Assembly: GCA_002424645.1 (NCBI GenBank)
Contig: DIKU01000147.1
Coordinates: 1 to 10,883, forward strand
Origin: Pelobacter sp. UBA5610
Lineage (GTDB): Bacteria; Desulfobacterota; Desulfuromonadia; Desulfuromonadales; Syntrophotaleaceae
Direction: 5' to 3'
DNA: 10,883 bases
Shown: piece after piece, positions 6,221 to 10,883 of the stretch
Numbering within the stretch: position 1 is the stretch's first letter
Layout: every line of letters begins with the position of its first letter
Notes under the pieces: model-generated
Databases searched by the model: none
What the model was told of the DNA's origin: nothing
What the model saw: the letters and a program-made list of their open reading frames with translations, nothing else
Translations under genes and position numbers: made by a program

Positions 6221-8492
6221 TTTTTTTCTTTACCGTTTCCTTCTCCCGTTCCTTATGAACAGGCTCGGGGTAGTCGATCCTGTGGTGAAAAATACCCGCC
6301 AGGATGCGGTTAAAACTCTTGGCGATATTATGCAAATCCTTGAGGGTCAATTCGCACTCGTCGAGTTGGCCATCAATAAAGATATTGTTGATGATTTTCT
6401 GCACCATGCCCTGAATACGGGCCGGTGTCGGATCGGTCAGGGTTCGGCTGGCCGCCTCGATAGCATCTGCCAGCATGATCAATGCAGCCTCGCGGGTCTG
6501 AGGCTTGGGACCGGGATACCGGTAATCGCGTTCGTTGATCTGCTGCACCTCGGGATCTTCCTGATTTTTGGCCTTGTCGTAAAAGAATTTGATCAGGGCG
6601 GTACCGTGGTGCTGACGAATGATATCGTGCAAAGTCTGACCGAGGTTGTTTTCTTTGGCCATGTCGGCCCCTTCCTTGACATGCGACATGAGAATCAGGG
6701 CACTCATGGAGGGGCTGAGCTTATTGTGGCGATTTTCCTGAACACCGATATTTTCGACAAAGTAAAGCGGTTTGCGGATTTTGCCGATATCGTGATAATA
6801 AGCCGCCACCCTGGCGAGCAGAGGATTGGCGCCAATGGTTTCGGCCGCCGCCTCGGCCAGGTTGCCGACAATGATGGAATGGTGATAGGTGCCGGGCGCC
6901 TGAATCATCAGTTCCCGCAACACCGGGGTATTCATGTTGGCAAGTTCCAGCAACTTGATGTTGGTTGTATATTTGAAAAGGGCTTCCACCAGCGGCACCA
7001 GACCGGTAACCAGCAACGCACAAAAGAAGCCGCCGGCAAAACCGAAACCGGCCTTGTAAAGCATCTGTATATCGAAACCACGTCCCGCAATGAGTTGTGT
7101 GGCCAACACCATACCTATATTGGCCAGCGACAGGCGCCAACCGGCCAGATACAAACTGGTCCTCTGGGTACAGTGGCGCACCCAATGTCCCCCTGTAAGG
7201 TTTCCGACCAGAGCAAACAGGGCAATGTGCAGGTTATCTCCGAAAAGCAGGCCGATCACCATGGAAAAAGCCACACCGAAGATTAATGCAACCTCGGAGT
7301 TGAGGACAATACGCACCAGCATGGCTCCGGCGGCGAAGGGAAATACGTAATAGTAACTGGAAGACTCAATATAAGGAAATGCCCCCTCCAGTGCCGCACA
7401 GATAAAAATGGATAACTTGACCAGGATGAACAAACCGACAAAGGTTGCGGCCATAAACAACAGGTCGCGGTTATCGGGCCTGTACTTGCTAATGTTGCGA
7501 CGCCCGTAACGGTGGCAGATGGACAGCAAGATTATCAGGGCCAGGGATAATCCGACAGCCATGCGCAAAGGCATATGATCGCTACCGAAATCACGCAGAG
7601 CCTTAAGTTTGGTCACCTGCTCCTCGGTTACACGTTCTCCTTCACGAACGATCATCTCCCCCTTTTTAACCTGCATGAGAACCGGCTTGACCGCATCCCG
7701 TAGCGCTATGCGCCGATTTTCCGTTTCACTCTGGTTGTAAGTGAGGTTGGGTCGCAACAGTTTCGAAATCTGGGCATAGAGAATTCTTCGATTTTCGGCT
7801 GACAGGTTTTTAAGCCTGGCAAGCTGCCCGGAAACCTGGTCAAACGCATCACCGATGCCGATAACCTGATCGAGTCCCTGCGTGACCCGTTCTTCACGGG
7901 TAACCAGATTGCGAATGACGATTCCGCGCTCGCCACCGGTTTGAAAAAGCTGCAGGTTCCCGACAATCTGGTTGAGCATCACTTTCTTCAGGGCATCGAT
8001 AAGCAATGCAACCTGGTCAGGTCTGGCGGCCACTTGCCGCAATACCGTCAGTTCTTCATCCGAAAGGCTGATGCCGAGCAAATTTTCCAGTTCATGACGC
8101 CCCGCAGCCTCCGCCTCCGAATGTTTTTGCAGCGACACGAACCCCTGTTTGAGGCGTTCGGTAATATCGCGCCCTGCACGGGGATCGTAATCGTATATCG
8201 GCAGAACCGCATCCGCGGCTTCCCGTTGTTTTTTTTCCGTCAGGGTCTCATCGGGTACAAGAAGATCGCGGGGAGCTTTAACATTGCGCGAGGCGATGTC
8301 GCCCGGTTGATAAAAACCGGGAATGAAGCTTCCCTTGGGAATAACGATAAAAGCAATCAGAATACTTACCAGAAGCAGCATCAGGTTGCGCTGGGTGCCC
8401 TGATCCATGGAAAGCTGAAAGCTCATGAAGGCAGGACCTGATTTGCTCTTACGCCCGGGGCTTTCCTGTTTGCGATCAGTCTTGCCGGTCAT
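6117..8492 (-). CDS. 7TM-HD phosphohydrolase, PgpH/YqfF type (probable cyclic-dinucleotide phosphodiesterase)
   Basis: This 791-residue membrane protein has a first hydrophobic helix (36-53), a roughly 250-residue extracytoplasmic 7TMR-HDED region (about 55-305), a block of seven membrane segments (about 308-505) and a cytoplasmic HD domain (about 535-740). The metal ligands are intact: His538, HD at 567-568 in YYHDIGK, His604, HH at 628-629 and Asp676. Listeria PgpH of this architecture degrades c-di-AMP; that substrate here is by family, not shown. The ATG at 8492 overlaps the phoH stop by 17 bases, with AAGGAG about 12 bases upstream. The last 34 residues (758-791), which are hydrophilic and end in DLKRLGMS, are encoded over the start of ybeY in another frame, just after an A8 run. 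Confidence 0.92.
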   Translation of the reverse strand: MTGKTDRKQESPGRKSKSGPAFMSFQLSMDQGTQRNLMLLLVSILIAFIVIPKGSFIPGFYQPGDIASRNVKAPRDLLVPDETLTEKKQREAADAVLPIYDYDPRAGRDITERLKQGFVSLQKHSEAEAAGRHELENLLGISLSDEELTVLRQVAARPDQVALLIDALKKVMLNQIVGNLQLFQTGGERGIVIRNLVTREERVTQGLDQVIGIGDAFDQVSGQLARLKNLSAENRRILYAQISKLLRPNLTYNQSETENRRIALRDAVKPVLMQVKKGEMIVREGERVTEEQVTKLKALRDFGSDHMPLRMAVGLSLALIILLSICHRYGRRNISKYRPDNRDLLFMAATFVGLFILVKLSIFICAALEGAFPYIESSSYYYVFPFAAGAMLVRIVLNSEVALIFGVAFSMVIGLLFGDNLHIALFALVGNLTGGHWVRHCTQRTSLYLAGWRLSLANIGMVLATQLIAGRGFDIQMLYKAGFGFAGGFFCALLVTGLVPLVEALFKYTTNIKLLELANMNTPVLRELMIQAPGTYHHSIIVGNLAEAAAETIGANPLLARVAAYYHDIGKIRKPLYFVENIGVQENRHNKLSPSMSALILMSHVKEGADMAKENNLGQTLHDIIRQHHGTALIKFFYDKAKNQEDPEVQQINERDYRYPGPKPQTREAALIMLADAIEAASRTLTDPTPARIQGMVQKIINNIFIDGQLDECELTLKDLHNIAKSFNRILAGIFHHRIDYPEPVHKEREKETVKKKNGDDSHREPPKEPKDSPGNAGKGSSEDLKRLGMS
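6220..6227 (-). other. A8 homopolymer at the HD gene / ybeY junction
   Basis: The minus strand has eight A residues directly before and including the first base of the ybeY ATG. In the HD frame it is read AAG AAA AAA AAT. Slipping one frame back gives TGG GGA TGA, a stop that overlaps the second ybeY ATG. Shifting one frame forward joins the HD protein to YbeY. The run includes the heptamer A AAA AAT in slippery register. Two other A8 runs occur inside coding sequence nearby (9162-9169 and 8229-8236) with no sign of frame disruption, so the run alone proves nothing. Confidence 0.5.
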
Positions 8493-9495
8493 AATGCTCT
8501 ATATCTCCTTCACTCGCAGGCACCTCGGATTTTCGGATCCGGTCCCTATCGTAAGCCTTGACAATGGCTTGAACAATGGGATGACGCACTACATCGCGAT
8601 CGGAAAAAAAGTTAAAATGAATGCCCTTGATGCCCTGTAGAATCTCAGCAGCTTCTTTTAATCCTGATTTGCGGCCGGTGGGCAGATCGATCTGGGTAAT
8701 ATCGCCGGTAATGACCGCCCGACTGCCAAAGCCGAGCCGGGTGAGAAACATCTTCATCTGTTCAGCCGTGGTATTTTGCGCCTCATCGAGAATAACAAAC
8801 GCATCATTGAGGGTGCGCCCACGCATAAACGCCAAAGGAGCCACTTCGATGACCCCCTTTTCAATAAGCATCTGCCCACGTTCGTAATCAAGCATATCGA
8901 AAAGAGCATCGTAAAGCGGTCGCAGGTAGGGGTTGACCTTCTCGGCAATATCCCCGGGCAAAAACCCAAGTTTTTCACCGGCCTCCACTGCAGGTCGCAC
9001 CAACACAATTCGCGCCACTTCTTTTTTCAATAAAAAGGACACCGCCATGGCCATGGCCAGATAGGTCTTGCCGGTACCGGCCGGCCCAATGCCAAACACA
9101 ATTTCATTGTGCCGGATTGCGTCGATATAGCTCTTCTGTGCGAGACTTTTAGGTGAAATGATTTTTTTTCGGGCAGAGATGCAGACGGTATCGAGAAAAA
9201 TATCCTTCAACCGCGCCTTGCCATCGGCACTGAGAATGCGGATGGCATAGTCGATATCGGGTGGATAAAGAGGATAATCCGCCTTCAGCAGACCGTATAA
9301 CTCTTCGAGCAGGCGTTTCGCCAGAGAGACCTGGTGATCGTCTCCGGAGATGTGCAGCTCACTCCCCTTGGAGGCAATATGAACCCCGAGGATTTGTTCG
9401 ATCTGCTTCAGGTTTATATTGGCTTGACCGAAAAGGAGGTTCGCCAGCCGCTGATCTTCGGCCACAAACCTCCCATGAAAACCCTGTATACTCAA
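8476..9495 (-). CDS. PhoH family ATPase (YbeZ/PhoL-like)
   Basis: This cytoplasmic ATPase has 339 residues. An N-terminal KH-like region (about 12-70) precedes the PhoH domain (about 113-320), with Walker A GPAGTGKT (137-144) and Walker B VILDEAQN (234-241). The segments VRPAVEAGEKLGFLPGD (166-182) and ITGDITQIDLP (262-272) are typical of the YbeZ/PhoL branch. Members are genetically and physically linked to YbeY and probably act in RNA metabolism as a helicase-like ATPase. The start is a TTG at 9495 with AAGGGA six bases upstream; no better ATG or GTG fits the family N-terminus. It is the first gene of the six-gene cluster and overlaps the next gene by 17 bases. TTG may hold its expression down. 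Confidence 0.93.
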   Translation of the reverse strand: MSIQGFHGRFVAEDQRLANLLFGQANINLKQIEQILGVHIASKGSELHISGDDHQVSLAKRLLEELYGLLKADYPLYPPDIDYAIRILSADGKARLKDIFLDTVCISARKKIISPKSLAQKSYIDAIRHNEIVFGIGPAGTGKTYLAMAMAVSFLLKKEVARIVLVRPAVEAGEKLGFLPGDIAEKVNPYLRPLYDALFDMLDYERGQMLIEKGVIEVAPLAFMRGRTLNDAFVILDEAQNTTAEQMKMFLTRLGFGSRAVITGDITQIDLPTGRKSGLKEAAEILQGIKGIHFNFFSDRDVVRHPIVQAIVKAYDRDRIRKSEVPASEGDIEHYDRQD

Positions 9496-9501
9496 AAAAT
9501 A

Positions 9502-9507
9502 TCCCTT
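9502..9507 (-). promoter_or_regulatory. Shine-Dalgarno for the phoH TTG start
   Basis: The minus strand reads AAGGGA, a six-base spacer TATTTT, then TTG. It is a moderate match to AAGGAG at good spacing and is the support for starting phoH at 9495. Confidence 0.5.
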
Positions 9508-9542
9508 ATTCTTAACCCGGATGCACCCTGAGACACCATGGC

Positions 9543-9598
9543 GTAATCGCTCATTACAAACGGCTTAAGCCAGACAACGGGATGTTTCTGCAACATCC
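9543..9598. repeat. Cluster of three inverted repeats in the phoH leader
   Basis: Three separate inverted repeats lie within 56 bases: GTAAT-CGCTC-ATTAC (9543-9557), the exact 10-base palindrome GGCTTAAGCC (9562-9571), and GGATGTT-TCTGC-AACATCC (9580-9598, seven exact pairs). They lie 48-103 bases upstream of the phoH start codon. They could be operators of the divergent region or a structured leader in the phoH transcript. None is followed by a T-run in either direction, so they do not look like intrinsic terminators. Confidence 0.5.
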
Positions 9599-9797
9599 TT
9601 GCAATAAGCCTATGCAGACGAAACCCATAAACCCACAATGGCCTGCAAACGGATATTGCATTAAACTTTTCAGGAGTGATCCAGATTAGTTGCATAATCT
9701 TCTTCATTTACCACTTATCGTCCGCCAAAATCAATCCTTTTCAGATATCCCGATGAAGGGAATTTTCCAAAAAAGAGGTTCCAATTCAAGACCAATG

Positions 9798-9806
9798 TGC
9801 TATAAA
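9798..9806 (+). promoter_or_regulatory. Extended -10 promoter of eno
   Basis: TGC directly precedes TATAAA (9801-9806), giving an extended -10 element (TGnTATAAA). The -35 region is poor (TTCCAA, 3 of 6 matches, 9779-9784), which fits an extended -10 promoter. Transcription should start near 9813, leaving a leader of about 57 bases. Confidence 0.55.
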
Positions 9807-9809
9807 AGG

Positions 9810-9827
9810 GTCGGTCTTCGGACCGGC
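9810..9827 (+). promoter_or_regulatory. cUUCGg hairpin at the predicted 5' end of the eno mRNA
   Basis: GTCGGTC-TTCG-GACCGGC forms a seven-pair stem (one G-U) closed by C(UUCG)G, an exceptionally stable tetraloop. It begins at or within a few bases of the predicted transcription start. There is no T-run after it on the plus strand, so a terminator role is unlikely. A terminal 5' stem-loop of this kind usually protects mRNA from 5'-end-dependent decay; that role is inferred here. Confidence 0.5.
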
Positions 9828-9869
9828 ATGAATCGTAACTAATACAAATCTTTTTCAGAGGGGCTTGTC

Positions 9870-10883
9870 ATGAGCGAAATCGTCGATATCTATGCCCGCG
9901 AAATCCTCGATTCGCGGGGAAATCCGACCGTTGAAGTTGAAGTATTCCTGGAAAGCGGCGCTATGGGCCGAGCTGCGGTACCGAGCGGTGCCTCCACCGG
10001 CGAACGTGAAGCACTGGAAATGCGCGACGGTGATTCTGCCCGATACCTCGGTAAGGGCGTACTCAAAGCAGTCGATAACGTCAACAACGTCATCGCTGCC
10101 GAACTGCTCGGCTGGGAATCGACCGAACAGGCCGCCATCGACCGTAGACTGATAGAACTCGACGGCACGGAGTTCAAATCTTCCCTTGGCGCCAATGCCA
10201 TGCTCGGCGTATCGCTGGCCTGTGCAAAAGCCTCAGCAGAAGAACTCGGTTTGAGCCTGTATCAGTACCTGGGAGGACCCAACGCCCGGGAACTGCCCTT
10301 GCCCATGCTTAACATCCTGAATGGTGGCGCGCATGCCGACAACAACGTCGACATCCAGGAATTCATGGTTATGCCCGCCGGTGCGGGATCCTTCAAAGAG
10401 GCACTGCGTATGGGCGCCGAGATCTTCCACGCCCTTAAGTCGGTGCTTAAAAAACGCGGATACAACACCGCCGTAGGCGATGAAGGCGGTTTTGCCCCGA
10501 ACCTCAAGAGCAATGAAGAAGCTCTCGAAGTCATCATGGAAGCCATCAAGTCTGCCGGCTACAAGCCGGGTGAAGACGTGCTGCTGGCACTGGACGTTGC
10601 CGCTTCGGAACTGTTTGTCGACGGCAAATACAACCTCGCCAACGAAGCTCAGCCGATCAAGACCGCGGCCGAGCTTGCCGATTTCTATGCGGATCTGGTC
10701 GATCGCTACCCCATCATCTCCATCGAAGACGGTATGGCGGAGAACGACTGGGATGGCTGGAAAATTCTTACAGACAAACTTGGCAAGCGCATCCAGATCG
10801 TCGGCGACGACCTGTTCGTGACCAATACCAAGATCTTTAAGGAAGGCATCGAAAAAGGGATCGCCAACTCCATCCTCATCAAG
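9870..10883 (+). CDS. eno: Enolase (C-terminus beyond the window)
   Basis: Enolase interconverts 2-phosphoglycerate and phosphoenolpyruvate in glycolysis and gluconeogenesis. The first 338 codons are present, of about 430 expected; the frame is open to the right edge. Key residues are intact: SGASTGE loop (39-45), His155 in NGGAHADN, Glu164 in QEFM, Glu205 in GDEGGFAPN, metal ligands Asp242 (LALDVA), Glu286 (IEDGMAENDW) and Asp313 (GDDLFVTN). The last codon in the window is Lys338 of ILIK, the expected catalytic base. The start ATG has GAGGGG six bases upstream. It is transcribed divergently from the phoH cluster. Confidence 0.97.
   Translation, partial: MSEIVDIYAREILDSRGNPTVEVEVFLESGAMGRAAVPSGASTGEREALEMRDGDSARYLGKGVLKAVDNVNNVIAAELLGWESTEQAAIDRRLIELDGTEFKSSLGANAMLGVSLACAKASAEELGLSLYQYLGGPNARELPLPMLNILNGGAHADNNVDIQEFMVMPAGAGSFKEALRMGAEIFHALKSVLKKRGYNTAVGDEGGFAPNLKSNEEALEVIMEAIKSAGYKPGEDVLLALDVAASELFVDGKYNLANEAQPIKTAAELADFYADLVDRYPIISIEDGMAENDWDGWKILTDKLGKRIQIVGDDLFVTNTKIFKEGIEKGIANSILIK

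Larger units (their letters stand above)
9496..9869. other. Divergent intergenic region between phoH and eno
   Basis: This stretch of 374 bases holds no gene I trust. It contains the inverted-repeat cluster near phoH, an extended -10 promoter and a 5' hairpin for eno on the right, and presumably the promoter of the phoH operon on the minus strand. For the latter I found only weak candidates, for example TTGGAA, a 17-base spacer and TATCTG around 9740-9770. It is AT-richer than the flanking genes. A 71-codon minus-strand frame (9492-9707) lies in it but has rare codons and no clear ribosome site. Confidence 0.6.

Noticed and set aside
6255..7286. Plus-strand frame of 343 codons antisense to the HD gene
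   Set aside because: It is long but coincides with the HD and membrane domains of an intact gene. No ribosome site and no family features were seen.
9162..9169. A8 run within phoH (and another at 8229-8236 in the HD gene) as frameshift sites
   Set aside because: The zero frame continues into fully conserved domains on both sides of each run, so there is no sign of programmed or accidental frame change there.
9492..9707. Minus-strand frame of 71 codons just upstream of phoH as a protein gene
   Set aside because: It has rare codons (AGG, AGA, ATA, CTA), no clear ribosome site, and three inverted repeats inside it. It is kept only as a possible leader and discussed under findings.
9810..9827. 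Hairpin before eno as an intrinsic terminator
   Set aside because: No T-run follows on the plus strand and no upstream plus-strand gene exists to terminate. On the minus strand only a short CCCTTTTA follows and no gene lies immediately upstream on that strand.

Overview
The window (about 10.9 kb) reads as ordinary chromosomal DNA of a Gram-negative anaerobe. Candidates are Desulfuromonadales-type (Desulfobacterota) bacteria such as the Geobacter/Pelobacter/Desulfuromonas group. This placement rests on protein style and gene content (apolipoprotein N-acyltransferase implies an outer membrane; a four-part 2-oxoacid:ferredoxin oxidoreductase implies anaerobic metabolism). It was not tested by a database search. 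No tRNA, rRNA, CRISPR array, insertion sequence, prophage or integrase was seen.

Layout. Positions 1-1019 (minus strand) hold the start of a 2-oxoacid:ferredoxin oxidoreductase operon: a fused gamma-delta subunit followed by the alpha subunit, which runs off the left edge. Positions 1249-2361 (minus) hold a Leu/Val-type amino acid dehydrogenase with its own likely promoter and a hairpin in its leader. Positions 2617-9495 (minus) form one tight six-gene cluster in the order phoH, 7TM-HD phosphodiesterase, ybeY, DgkA-PAP2 fusion, corC/ybeX, lnt, with overlaps or gaps of at most about 50 bases. A 374-base divergent intergenic region (9496-9869) separates this cluster from eno on the plus strand, which runs off the right edge at codon 338.

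How the genes fit together. The six-gene cluster looks like a merger of two known arrangements: ybeZ-ybeY-ybeX-lnt of enterobacteria and phoH-yqfF-ybeY-dgkA of Firmicutes. It links RNA maturation (YbeY, PhoH/YbeZ), cyclic-dinucleotide turnover (PgpH-like protein), lipid phosphate recycling (DgkA-PAP2) and lipoprotein maturation (Lnt). The amino acid dehydrogenase and the oxidoreductase next to it could perform two consecutive steps: branched-chain amino acid to 2-oxoacid, then 2-oxoacid to acyl-CoA with reduced ferredoxin.

I do not see a wholly new system. The points most worth checking are: (1) the roughly 100-base out-of-frame overlap of the HD gene with ybeY, at an A8 run where each of the three frames has a distinct and meaningful outcome; (2) the DgkA-PAP2 fusion, which carries substitutions at normally conserved catalytic or metal positions in both halves; (3) a cUUCGg hairpin exactly at the predicted 5' end of the eno mRNA; and (4) a cluster of inverted repeats in the phoH leader.
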